DNA of 64,000 nucleotides from Prevotellamassilia sp. (GTDB lineage: Bacteria; Bacteroidota; Bacteroidia; Bacteroidales; Bacteroidaceae): the NCBI GenBank assembly GCA_009775705.1, contig VSQE01000003.1, forward strand, positions 1 to 64,000, written 5' to 3'. Below, one piece after another: positions 1 through 8,175 of this stretch. Below the pieces are notes generated by a model. The model did not search any database. It saw nothing but the letters and a program-made list of their open reading frames with translations, and was not told the DNA's origin. Each line of letters starts with the position of its first letter. Position 1 is the first letter of the stretch. Position numbers and translations under genes: made by a program.

Positions 1-1
1 A

Positions 2-760
2 ACATGCCCTAATCGCAAACTAAAGTTGGAGAATATTCGCCTTTTTGCAGATGTTATTCAGCCCAAGAAATATCAAAAAGGTGACATAATTCTAAATGAT
101 GGTGATATCTGTAATTGCCTATTTTATATAGAAAAGGGATTTATTAGACAGCACTACCTAAAGCATGATAAGGATGTGATAGAACATTTAGCATGTGAAA
201 AAGATGTTGTCTGGTGTATTGACAACTATTTTAACCGAGAGCCAACACATCTTATGATGGATGCTGTAGAAAACAGTGTTTTATGGGAAATTTCGCGTGA
301 TATAATGGAAGAACTTTGACTTATTAGTCATTTCGGGTGTTTTTTATGGGTTTTCTTAGGCATACGCCAAATTGCATAATATTGATTTATAATGAATTAA
401 TGGATGCCAAATTAGGCTATTGGGGCTATTCAAAACTTTTGAAGTGGCATAACTCACAGTTAATCAGTGCGCTTATAACGATTTCAGCACCCGAAATGAC
501 CTATACGCCAGAACTTTCTGATGCTAATGGTGATATAGCTTATCTATATCGGAGTTTTTTTGAAAATTCCTTAATGTTATCACAATTAAAGGCTGACATT
601 TTACGTTTCGAATCAGCAAATGACAGATACGCTAGTACAGCAACATTTTCCTGAAATAACTAGAAGAGCACCTTTGACAATGATTGCTTCATATCTTCAG
701 ATGACATTGGAAACATTAAGCAGAGTACGTGCATCAATAGCTAATGCTGAGAGCAAATAA
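2..760 (+). pseudogene. Crp/Fnr-family transcription regulator, disrupted
   Basis: The first part (2-317) reads as a cyclic-nucleotide-binding beta-barrel of the Crp/Fnr type. The open frame runs to the window edge, so the true start may lie outside. Codon reading breaks at 318, where a 193-bp MITE-like element is inserted. It resumes at 511 after a 7-bp duplication (gaacttt) and joins smoothly as MEEL-SDANGDIAYLY. A second lesion near 631 shifts the frame by one; the C-terminus then reads as the usual recognition helix region (APLTMIASYLQMTLETLSRV) to a stop at 758-760. With both an insertion and a frameshift, a working regulator is unlikely. The family call is firm; its target genes are unknown. 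Confidence 0.8.
318..510 (+). mobile_element. 193-bp MITE-like insertion, copy A
   Basis: This segment is identical over 193 bp to 1520-1712. It is flanked by the direct repeat gaacttt (311-317 and 511-517). Near the ends it has a perfect 13-bp inverted repeat, gtcatttcgggtg (327-339) against cacccgaaatgac (488-500), with imperfect outer bases. It encodes no recognisable transposase, so it is best read as a non-autonomous element moved by an IS elsewhere in the genome. It sits in the Crp/Fnr gene. The parent IS family could not be named from sequence alone. Confidence 0.85.
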
Positions 761-789
761 AGCAAACTAACTATTAGGACTTAACTAAA

Positions 790-2102
790 TTAATGAGATT
801 CCAACTCTTTCTCAATTTCCTCAATCGTAGGCAAACTGCCACGGAAGTCTTTTGGCAAGGCTTGTCCTAACTCATAATCAGAGATTCCGATTGGCTTCTG
901 AATATCACGCAAGGCATATTCTGCCTTGATACGGTCTTTGCTCTTACAAAGTAGCAGTCCGATGGTTCGGTTATCCCCCTCCCGGCAAAGGATGTCGTCC
1001 ACTGCGGAACAATAAAAGTTCAGTTTACCGATATATTCCGGCATGAACTCCGTATCTTTCAACTCTATCACTAAATAGCGGTGTAGGAAGGTGTTGTACA
1101 TCAATATGTCAATGTAGTAATCATCTCCTGACACATTGATATGGTACTGCCGCCCCATAAAGGCAAAGCCAGCCCCCATTTCCACGAGGAATTTCTCTAC
1201 ATGCTTCACCAAACCGATTTCTACATCACGCTCATTGTATTGCTCTGTGAAGGTAAGCATATCAAAAATGTACGGGTCTTTGAGCATGGCTTTCACATCG
1301 TTTGCTTCGGGAACAGGCAGGGTCGCGGTGAAATTGTTTGCCAACGCACCATGCTTTCCATAGTCATCAAGTTTGATGGCTTCTTGCAGATAGCGTGTAT
1401 TCCAATGCGATGTAATACTTTGCACCATATACCAATACCGTGCGCGAATATCCTTGACTTGTTGTAAGAGTATCAGGTTATGCGTCCAGCCCAAATGCTT
1501 GATAGGGAGGGAAAAATTAGACTTATTAGTCATTTCGGGTGTTTTTTATGGGTTTTCTTAGGCATACGCCAAATTGCATAATATTGATTTATAATGAATT
1601 AATGGATGCCAAATTAGGCTATTGGGGCTATTCAAAACTTTTGAAGTGGCATAACTCACAGTTAATCAGTGCGCTTATAACGATTTCAGCACCCGAAATG
1701 ACCTATACGCCAAAAATTATATTCGCCTAATTGCGCAATCATTGATTGCGCAATTGAAGAATCAGCACCTTTCACCATCGTAAGTTCTTGATTGTATTCG
1801 TTGAAAAACTGTATCATGCACTGCATATTGCGCACAGAGAACCCCTTTATTTCGGAATAATCGTTCTTCAAGTCCACGGACAAGCGTTGCAAGGTTTTCT
1901 TGCCCCAACCATCTGCTTCTTGACTTTGCTGCAACATGCCTCCAATATCCCAATACATTCGGAGCATTTCTTCGTTGGCGGCATAAATCGCCCGTTGTTG
2001 GGCTATCAGTACCCGTTGCTTGATTTTACGAAGCAGTGTCGCATAACCACTGAAGTTATCTGCCAAATTATCAATTGCTTGTTTATCTGTATTTTTAGTC
2101 AT
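790..2102 (-). pseudogene. DUF1016 / YhcG-type PDDEXK nuclease, split by a MITE
   Basis: Removing the 193-bp insertion and one 7-bp duplication restores a single frame of 370 codons. The N-terminal half is the DUF1016 N domain (helical, with ENEEMLRMYWDIGGML-like sequence); the C-terminal half is a PDDEXK-type nuclease (YYIDILMYN, then YLVIELKD). The junction reads AQLGEYNF-SLPIKHLGW with no loss. The start at 2102 is supported by a promoter-like TAACTTTG (minus strand, 2123-2130), about 14 nt ahead of it after transcription start. As it stands, the N-half ends inside the element at 1686, and a new ATG in the element at 1531-1533 opens the C-half in frame (790-1533). Family function in defence or DNA breakdown is only partly understood. 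Confidence 0.82.
1520..1712 (+). mobile_element. 193-bp MITE-like insertion, copy B
   Basis: Identical to copy A at 318-510, same orientation. Its own target duplication is aaaatta (1513-1519 and 1713-1719), different from that of copy A, so the two copies are separate insertions and not a duplication of the region. It splits the DUF1016 nuclease gene. Its left end carries an ATG on the minus strand (1531-1533) that is in frame with the downstream nuclease half. Confidence 0.87.
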
Positions 2103-2122
2103 AATCTTCGTTGATATTTCCA

Positions 2123-2130
2123 CAAAGTTA
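2123..2130 (-). promoter_or_regulatory. -7 box of the DUF1016 gene promoter
   Basis: The minus strand reads TAACTTTG, a match to the Bacteroidota sigma-factor consensus TAnnTTTG. A TTTG lies 22 bp further upstream as a possible -33 box. Transcription would begin about 14 nt before the ATG at 2102. Confidence 0.55.
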
Positions 2131-2190
2131 CGCTTTTTATTCGATTGTACATCAAATTCTTACAATATTATTAGTTATACCCCTTATGGG

Positions 2191-3657
2191 CTATCTTCTC
2201 ATTGAGAAACCTCTTTTCTGCTGTTGGTCATAATTTCCTTCCACCACATTGTCAACCTCCCGTCTGGCTTTAATTTGCTCCCGATTGTCAAACCCGCCCT
2301 TTTGCTTGGCTGTGAAATACAGGAAATCACCTGCCGCCCGATGTGATTGTCTGTCCTCCCCGAACAGACTAAGGGCACTCTTGATATCCGATACCTGTTC
2401 CGTGTCAAAACGGGGCTTGTAATAATCACGGGCAAAACGGACAATACAGTGAACAGCCTTACGAAAGATATCGCTTGTTTTTAGCAGCAGGAAACTGAGG
2501 CAGCCGATAATATGGCTTTGCCATGCAATCCGGTTTTTAAGCCTTGTGGTTTCCTGTGCATGTTCCGTTTCCTTGCGGCTCAGTTCGGACTGATGCTTGC
2601 CTTTCAAGTCCATCAGTTCCCGATGATGGTTGTCCTGCATGGTTTGTATTTTACCCTGTAACCGCTCAATGGTTTCCTCGTGCGTGGAAATCTCATTGCG
2701 CAAATCCTCTATTTCATTTTTCAGTGCTTTTGATTTCCCGGTAGCCCAGCCGACAGCGGCATTCAGAAGTTCGCTCCCTTTTTCCCTGTTCAGCTTAGAG
2801 CGTTTCTCGCTGATAGCCCTGTCAAGGTCTTCGCTCTGCCGTTCCTTTTCATTTGCCTTTTCGATAAGGGCATTGGTTATAGTTTCCGTTTCCTGCATCT
2901 TCTTATTCGCCATTTCCAATTGGTGTACCCTGTACTGCCTTGTAGCGTCAAGACGTTTCATTTCCTCTTTCTGCTTCTCAATGATGAAATCGTTTCGCTC
3001 CAAATGTTGCTTGCCTGTAACAGCCTTTGACTGCCCACGCTCCATCAGGAGAATGTCGGATGCCAGACTCTGCATTTCGGTCATATCCTTGTCATTAAGT
3101 TTGCGGCTCTTCCCGGTTTCGTGGTTCATCCAGTCGAACACGATGTGTGCATGGTAGTTCGGTTTGAACCATTTTTCGCCTACCTTGAAACTCTCCTTGT
3201 CCTCCGGGGTTGGTTGCCCACCCAGCCAGTGTCCCTCGTCCTTGTGCAGGAAGATTTGGAGCGGTGTGATGCCCCAACGCCTCCGACACTCCTCGCCAAA
3301 TTTTTGCACATCAGCCAGTGTCGTGTCAGGTCTGATGAGCAACACACCCTCACGGATTGGCGAGCATCCCGCCACCTTAGTTATCTTTCCGTTCTTACCC
3401 TTGCGTTCACGTTCCCTTTCCTGCATGGCACGACCGGTCTTTTCCTTGACCATCCGTTTGATGTTGTCATAGTGCGCTTGCAGGTCGGGATTGCCGAAGC
3501 CGGAGTTTATCCATTGCTCATTATTGGCAGTGAGTTCGGGCACGATGTAAATTTTGGACTTGCCGATATTACGCATGTACTCGGCTGTTCTCCGGTTATG
3601 AGCCCCACTTGATGTGACTTTGCAGGGCTTGATATGTATGCTTGATTTTGTAGCCAT
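2191..3657 (-). CDS. MobV-family relaxase of a small mobilizable element
   Basis: This 488-residue protein should nick the element's transfer origin and lead single-stranded DNA into a conjugation channel supplied by another element. The N-terminal third carries the MobV (Pre/Mob) signature: HKDEGHW (about 138-144) followed by NYHAHIVFDW (about 167-176), the histidine-rich metal site. Residues 225-370 are charged coiled coil, as in other MobV proteins, and a short hydrophobic stretch follows near 395. It ends a minus-strand run of mobilization and replication genes (primase, helicase, excisionase), typical of small Bacteroides mobilizable transposons. The hairpin-rich 280 bp upstream may be its oriT. 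A second, quite different MobV relaxase is at 20580. Confidence 0.85.
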   Translation of the reverse strand: MATKSSIHIKPCKVTSSGAHNRRTAEYMRNIGKSKIYIVPELTANNEQWINSGFGNPDLQAHYDNIKRMVKEKTGRAMQERERERKGKNGKITKVAGCSPIREGVLLIRPDTTLADVQKFGEECRRRWGITPLQIFLHKDEGHWLGGQPTPEDKESFKVGEKWFKPNYHAHIVFDWMNHETGKSRKLNDKDMTEMQSLASDILLMERGQSKAVTGKQHLERNDFIIEKQKEEMKRLDATRQYRVHQLEMANKKMQETETITNALIEKANEKERQSEDLDRAISEKRSKLNREKGSELLNAAVGWATGKSKALKNEIEDLRNEISTHEETIERLQGKIQTMQDNHHRELMDLKGKHQSELSRKETEHAQETTRLKNRIAWQSHIIGCLSFLLLKTSDIFRKAVHCIVRFARDYYKPRFDTEQVSDIKSALSLFGEDRQSHRAAGDFLYFTAKQKGGFDNREQIKARREVDNVVEGNYDQQQKRGFSMRR

Positions 3658-3723
3658 ATTCTTAAAACTTGATTTGGGTTGTTGATTAAACTTATTGTTG
3701 TCCGCTCATAATCGCACGGGGTT

Positions 3724-3882
3724 CTTAGGGGTGCAACCCATAAGCGGAGATTGCAAAGAGAGGGTCACTCTTTGCTCTGGGTTCTCAGGGGTGAAACGCC
3801 CTGAGTGGGTCATTAGGGCTTTGCCCTAATCCCCTCGGGAGAGCCCACAACTACGGAAGCGGAGCGTGTAGTTATAGTGGGC
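3724..3882. other. Cluster of five hairpins, candidate oriT or single-strand origin
   Basis: Five inverted repeats follow each other between the relaxase and primase genes: 3724-3744 (one mismatch), 3753-3775 (gcaaagag/ctctttgc), 3784-3805 (ctcaggg/ccctgag), 3812-3830 (attagggc/gccctaat) and 3843-3882 (a longer arm pair with a 3-nt bulge). No gene fits here. Position directly upstream of the relaxase gene suggests transfer origin or lagging-strand priming site; the nick site cannot be told from sequence. Confidence 0.55.
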
Positions 3883-3940
3883 TATATCAATGGCAAGCCA
3901 TTGTCCGTTACCCACAGCCTACGGCTTCCGCTCTCCTCCG

Positions 3941-5050
3941 CTATGGAGGGTTTTCATCACTGTTGCTTGGGGATGCACCGACCAGTACAAGGTCGAAAGC
4001 ATCTATCAGCTTTTGCAGGACGGGGTTCTTTTCTACCATCCGCCGGAGGATTCTTTCCGCCTCTACCAAGTGGTCGGCTGTACAATTTATTTTGCTTTCC
4101 CGTATCTGGAAGACAATCCAGTCAGCTATGTCGATATGTGCAGCTTTCTGCTCCGGGGTGGCATTCTTCTCAATGATGTCGGACACGACCGTCTTGCAAA
4201 AAGTCATGTTTTCGGCACGCTGTTTCCATTCCGCATATCCGTCCGCATCTGGAAAGAGAAGCACGGTGCGCCCGGTCAGCACACGGAGCTTTTCCTCTCT
4301 CAACTGGCTCTTGCCGCCTGTCGCCAGCCATACATAGCCGGGAAAGATGGCAGAGCCGATAACGGCACTCTTTTCGGATTCCACCAAGACTACAACCTTG
4401 TCGGAATAAGTGCCCAGCAGGTGTTCACCGAATAGGCATTGGGACAGTTGCCATTCCTCTGCCAGCTCATGCCGCCTTTTAAGCAGGCTGTGTATCCAGT
4501 CCACTGCCGATGCCTGTCCGTCCTTGACACGGTGTCCGTCATTGGGATTGTATTGTATCACCTTGCCCGTGCGTACCCTGTTTGCGCGGTCTATCTGCCA
4601 GAAGATGACAGCCCCGTCGCGAGTAGCCCCCAGACGGTACTCTTCCAGCAACCTCTTCAACACTTCCTTTGCCTTGCTGCCGTAATAGGAATCAAGGAGC
4701 GATGAAATGAAGCGGAAGAAATTGCTATGCACGCTTTGCGACCTCTCCACATACTTTGGCGGTATGTAGCCTATGGCTGCTTGCCGTGGTTTCTGTATGG
4801 ACTTCTGTTCCGACTTTTGCCTGTCAAAAGAGAAACTGTTGGCAGTACGGCATTTGGGGTGGTCATGAAAATACTCCTTTGGAGTGTAATGATACCCGCA
4901 GCTGCTTTCATGGTTACATCTGCCGACAGACGGATGCAGGGGCGTACCGCTTTCATCCACATAGTATGTGAAAGAACGCTTGTCCCCGCAGTTCGGGCAG
5001 GTATGCCGTGTTGCCGTTCCTTTATATTTCTGTAATGTATAATTGCCCAT
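3941..5050 (-). CDS. Toprim primase-like protein of the mobilizable element
   Basis: The protein has 369 residues. An N-terminal zinc ribbon (C18-x2-C21 with C45 and C51) and a Toprim-like segment (VVVLVESEKS with E224; LLFPDADG with D268 and D270) point to a primase of the phage T7 gp4 / DUF6371 kind, which would lay primers on the single-stranded circle after transfer. It lies between the relaxase and the helicase genes, in the same direction. All three acidic Toprim residues are present, so it looks intact. The far C-terminus (after about 300) has no feature I recognise. Confidence 0.75.
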   Translation of the reverse strand: MGNYTLQKYKGTATRHTCPNCGDKRSFTYYVDESGTPLHPSVGRCNHESSCGYHYTPKEYFHDHPKCRTANSFSFDRQKSEQKSIQKPRQAAIGYIPPKYVERSQSVHSNFFRFISSLLDSYYGSKAKEVLKRLLEEYRLGATRDGAVIFWQIDRANRVRTGKVIQYNPNDGHRVKDGQASAVDWIHSLLKRRHELAEEWQLSQCLFGEHLLGTYSDKVVVLVESEKSAVIGSAIFPGYVWLATGGKSQLREEKLRVLTGRTVLLFPDADGYAEWKQRAENMTFCKTVVSDIIEKNATPEQKAAHIDIADWIVFQIRESKINCTADHLVEAERILRRMVEKNPVLQKLIDAFDLVLVGASPSNSDENPP

Positions 5051-5095
5051 TGCTAGCCTCCTCTATTCTTTTCTTTCATGAAATTGTTGTTGTCC

Positions 5096-5356
5096 TGTCC
5101 CATTGTCCCACGTCCTGTGGGTCGGGACAGTGGGACATCTTGGGACACTCTGGGAAATCAAGTTTCCGTTTGCTCCGTTACCGCTCCGATAAACAAGGCG
5201 GTTATTCTTTATACAGATATGTACAGGCTGTTTCATGGCTTGTCCTCCTCTCTTTCCTGTCCGGCAAACAACCCGACCTGTTTTGTGTCCTCCATTGTCC
5301 CGACTGTCCCATACTGTCCCACCGTCCCGTTTTCTCCGGGTTGGGACAGCGGGACA
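5096..5356. repeat. GGGACA repeat clusters in and after the helicase gene
   Basis: Two clusters of the word TGTCCCA / TGGGACA occur at 5096-5147 and 5287-5356. The first forms an inverted repeat, tgtcccattgtccc against gggacagtgggaca, with one mismatch. The second falls inside the 3' end of the helicase gene, where it dictates a low-complexity tail. Such clusters next to a replication helicase can be protein-binding iterons, but that is inference. Confidence 0.45.
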
Positions 5357-6372
5357 CTTGGAACGGCTGATTCCTCCACTTTCCTGTTGCTCTGGATTAT
5401 CCGGCTGACAGTGGATTTTCCGCAATTTACCTGTGAGGCTATTTCCCTGACGGACTTTCCCGACCGGGACAATTGCAATATTTGGCAGTCTCTCTGGCTG
5501 GATTCATTGTCGCCCAGTTTCTTCAGGTGTTCCTTTTCCGTTGAATAGCCCCTGAACACAAATTGCAGGAAAGCGTCCACCTTTTCAATCTCGTAGATGA
5601 TTACATTGTCCGCATCGTGGGAGAATGTCCCGTAACGGACTTTGAGCTGCTTCACATAGCGAAGCCCTCCGTCCTGCGCACTCTTCCCGATGGCGAACAC
5701 GCTGTCAAAGAAATTGTAGAGCCGTTTGCTGCCGGCAAGGTCGTTGGAAGTGATGGGGCAGTCCAAAGAGCGTTTGGGGGTATGCGCCAGCACAAGGACG
5801 GACAACCCGTATTTCTTTTTGAGGTTGTTGAGCTGTATCATCAGCCGTCCCGCCGCATCGCCTTTCTCCATGGCACAGCACAGGTAAGTAAGGTTGTCAA
5901 CGATGAAGATCCTGCAGCGGGTCTGCTGTGCCATCTGTTCGATGCTGCCGATGATTGTCCCTTCAAAGTCGGCATCCAGAAGGGCGTCGCAGTCAAGCGA
6001 TACCCGGTACAGCCTTTCGGGAAAGGTGTAAGGCTTTCCGTACTCGTCGGTATAGCGGAGCTGGAACTGCTTTTCAGAGAGTTCAAAGTCCAGATAAAGC
6101 ACGTTGTCAGTCCGGGCTATACGGTCGGCTATCTGCACGGCAAGGATGGATTTCCCCACGTTGGAATCTGCAAAGAGGCAGGACAGTTCCCCCTCGTACC
6201 AGAAGCTGTCCCACAACGCACGGGGCGTGGGCAGCTGCGATGCTTCGAGTATGGTCCGGTTGGCGGTCTTTATGCTCATCACGCCGATATTTTCCGGCAT
6301 ACCGTTCTGCATCTGGGCTGCCCTTGTCAGGTCGCCATGGATCATGCTGATATAGTTCTTGTCCTCTTCCAT
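5233..6372 (-). CDS. RecA-like replicative helicase (RepA/AAA_25 type) with C-terminal HTH
   Basis: A 379-residue ATPase of the hexameric RepA / AAA_25 type. The Walker A loop is ADSNVGKSI (68-76), a Walker B-like strand is CRIFIVDN (D159), and LVLAHTPKR (about 193-201) looks like the sensor/H4 region. Residues 306-330 (SVREIASQVNCGKSTVSRI) form a helix-turn-helix, so the protein may also bind DNA at its own origin. It would unwind element DNA with the primase encoded downstream. The start at 6372 is 5 bp after the excisionase stop, which fits translational coupling. The C-terminal tail after 335 is coded by GGGACA repeats. Confidence 0.78.
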   Translation of the reverse strand: MEEDKNYISMIHGDLTRAAQMQNGMPENIGVMSIKTANRTILEASQLPTPRALWDSFWYEGELSCLFADSNVGKSILAVQIADRIARTDNVLYLDFELSEKQFQLRYTDEYGKPYTFPERLYRVSLDCDALLDADFEGTIIGSIEQMAQQTRCRIFIVDNLTYLCCAMEKGDAAGRLMIQLNNLKKKYGLSVLVLAHTPKRSLDCPITSNDLAGSKRLYNFFDSVFAIGKSAQDGGLRYVKQLKVRYGTFSHDADNVIIYEIEKVDAFLQFVFRGYSTEKEHLKKLGDNESSQRDCQILQLSRSGKSVREIASQVNCGKSTVSRIIQSNRKVEESAVPSVPLSQPGENGTVGQYGTVGTMEDTKQVGLFAGQEREEDKP

Positions 6373-6377
6373 GGCTT

Positions 6378-6752
6378 TTACCAGTTACGTTGGCCGGGCT
6401 TGCGGCGGTGGGAGGAGGACATGGACTCGCTGAGTTCCTCATCGGACAGGGGTACGGGATTCTTGCGGGAGGATTCCAGCCATCTGTCCAGTTCGTCACG
6501 GTAAAGGCAATAGCGTTTGCCGGGCTTGGTGGCCGGAATGCTTCCGTCCGACAGTTTCATGTAGAGCGTTCCCTTGGGAATACCGAGATATTCCGCCGCT
6601 TCATCCACGGACATGGGGACATGGGTGTCCACCGCCTTTGCATTGTTCACACTGCGCTGCTCGGTAAGCAGGCTTCTCAAGCTCATCACTTCGTCCCGAA
6701 GCTGGGCTACGACCTCGGGAAGGTCGTTGAATGTAATCACTGTTTTTTCCAT
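6378..6752 (-). CDS. Excisionase-type helix-turn-helix protein
   Basis: A 124-residue protein with an N-terminal coiled segment (10-35) and a MerR/excisionase-like DNA-binding domain at 47-92 (MSVDEAAEYLGIPKGTLYMK, then a wing ending in YRDELDRWL). Such proteins steer integrase toward excision in Bacteroides mobilizable elements. The ATG at 6752 is preferred to an upstream one because it follows a purine-rich AGAGGCG and because the protein family usually starts near MEKT. It is the first of the helicase/primase/relaxase genes. Its partner integrase is now only a remnant (8036-8110). Confidence 0.75.
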   Translation of the reverse strand: MEKTVITFNDLPEVVAQLRDEVMSLRSLLTEQRSVNNAKAVDTHVPMSVDEAAEYLGIPKGTLYMKLSDGSIPATKPGKRYCLYRDELDRWLESSRKNPVPLSDEELSESMSSSHRRKPGQRNW

Positions 6753-6962
6753 TTGCGTACTCGCCTCTTTTGTAAGGCTTGGCGCAAAGGACCGCAATGA
6801 TATGGCCGTGAATATCTTCACGAAAGGTCATTGCAAAATAATTCCCGAATAACGATGTCCAACCGTGAATGACGGGCAAAGCTATTCGGGAAACAATGAG
6901 ATACAGGCTGTTACGTGTTGCCTGATACTTGTCGTTATTGCTGTTATATCCCCGGGAAACGG

Positions 6963-7793
6963 TCAACTGTTCATTTCCCGTGCATAATCTTCGGGATAAT
7001 GGAAGTCCAGACTGCCGTTTTCGGGTTCGTCAATGGGAATCAGCGTCTTTGACGGATCGACCTTGAAGTTCTTTATGGTCGCTATATCCGTGTCGGCAAA
7101 CTCACGTGGAAAAAGGGTCTTGATAAAATTGGCACGGTTGTCCCCGTTGTAGTATTTCTTGTACATGAAACGCTCGGAGATGTTCCACACGAAATGGCGG
7201 AGCGGAATGTTGGTAATCTCCCGGGTCAGCCGTCCTGTTATCGGCTTGGGCTTGTAGCTGTGAAGGCACATCCACTTGTTGACCTCGGCACAGATATGGT
7301 TGACGGTCTCCTTGTCGGCAATACGGGGCATGACGAAGTGGATGTACTCCATGACCATGCGGATCCGTTCCGCCTCTTCCTGCTTCTGTCTGTCCTCATA
7401 GCTGGCACGGTTCTTTTCGTGCAGTTCCGGGGCAATGGCAATCTCTACCGGTTTTATATCCGGGATTGCTTCCCCGTTTGTCGGTATCGGTGTCGGAGCT
7501 GCAGGTTCATTCGCATCCTGTGGCTGTTCTTCCTGAGCCTTTATGATTCCGGCAGATGCCTTTTTCTTGCCGGACTTGAGTTTCCAGATCTCGTATGAGT
7601 CGAAAATGACCGTCTGGAAAGAGAGATAGAACAGCCAGCCGAGAATGTTGCTGCATACAAAGACTATCAACCTTACAAAATTGTCCTGATTGAAACTTGC
7701 GGAGACAATCAGTGTGATAAAAAAGGAAATCAGGCAGATGGCAACGCCGATGAATCCCAGAATGATGTATTTGTCCTTTATCGTTGGTTCCAT
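6963..7793 (-). CDS. Two-helix membrane protein of the mobilizable element
   Basis: 276 residues: two transmembrane helices at about 10-32 and 42-64, a short basic stretch, a proline/alanine-rich linker (80-110) and a soluble domain with many aromatic residues (130-270). No catalytic motif is visible. Similar proteins sit between integrase and excisionase in Bacteroidales mobilizable elements, but their role is unknown; an anchoring or regulatory role is only a guess. It is separated from the excisionase gene by 210 bp with no visible feature, so it may have its own transcript. Confidence 0.65.
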   Translation of the reverse strand: MEPTIKDKYIILGFIGVAICLISFFITLIVSASFNQDNFVRLIVFVCSNILGWLFYLSFQTVIFDSYEIWKLKSGKKKASAGIIKAQEEQPQDANEPAAPTPIPTNGEAIPDIKPVEIAIAPELHEKNRASYEDRQKQEEAERIRMVMEYIHFVMPRIADKETVNHICAEVNKWMCLHSYKPKPITGRLTREITNIPLRHFVWNISERFMYKKYYNGDNRANFIKTLFPREFADTDIATIKNFKVDPSKTLIPIDEPENGSLDFHYPEDYAREMNS

Positions 7794-7977
7794 ATCGTTT
7801 TTTTCGGTTATTACTTGTAACTGTCAGGTCTTTGCAAATTTAATGGTATTCTTCCAATTATTGCTCATTAGCCTTGGTTGGCGGTTTCTTTTTCAATGTT
7901 TTTCACCAAAAGTCCGGAATCATACCAAAATATCATACGATAATGACTTTTTAAGGAATGGTGCCATCAGAAACAGA

Positions 7978-8013
7978 GGGAGCGGTTAAAGCCTTCACGC
8001 AATAACCGCTCCC
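7978..8013 (-). terminator. Terminator of the lost integrase gene
   Basis: A perfect 11-bp stem, gggagcggtta / taaccgctccc, with a 14-nt loop, 23 bp past the integrase stop codon on the minus strand. The rest of the 7794-8035 gap shows nothing else. Confidence 0.6.
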
Positions 8014-8035
8014 CCCTGAATACCCTGAAACAGGC

Positions 8036-8110
8036 CTATGCCTCCTTGCGTTTCAGGGTTATCTTGTCCACCACGTCACACATCTGCTGTGCAGCCATCT
8101 TGGAATACAC
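8036..8110 (-). pseudogene. C-terminal remnant of a tyrosine integrase
   Basis: The minus strand reads V-Y-S-K-M-A-A-Q-Q-M-C-D-V-V-D-K-I-T-L-K-R-K-E-A and a stop. This matches the last residues of Bacteroides tyrosine recombinases, with Y as the likely nucleophile. Nothing upstream of it reads as integrase: the sequence changes to the promoter of the serine recombinase. The gene of the 2.2-8.1 kb element has therefore lost all but its tail. Confidence 0.6.
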
Positions 8111-8122
8111 TAATATGTAGAG

Positions 8123-8153
8123 TTGCACAATTTAATGATTTTTTGTACCTTTG
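8123..8153 (+). promoter_or_regulatory. Promoter of the serine recombinase
   Basis: TTGC at 8123-8126 and TACCTTTG at 8146-8153 are 19 bp apart, close to the Bacteroidota consensus. Transcription would start near 8160, about 16 nt before the ATG at 8176. Confidence 0.65.
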
Positions 8154-8175
8154 TGCAGTAATTCAATCATCTACA

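Noticed and set aside
337..654. A 105-codon plus-strand frame
   Set aside because: It is a chimera of MITE sequence and the out-of-place Crp/Fnr C-terminal part; no homologous protein sense in the MITE half.
1539..1730. A 63-codon frame in MITE copy B
   Set aside because: Same element sequence as copy A; the frame ends at once after the element, no sign of a protein.
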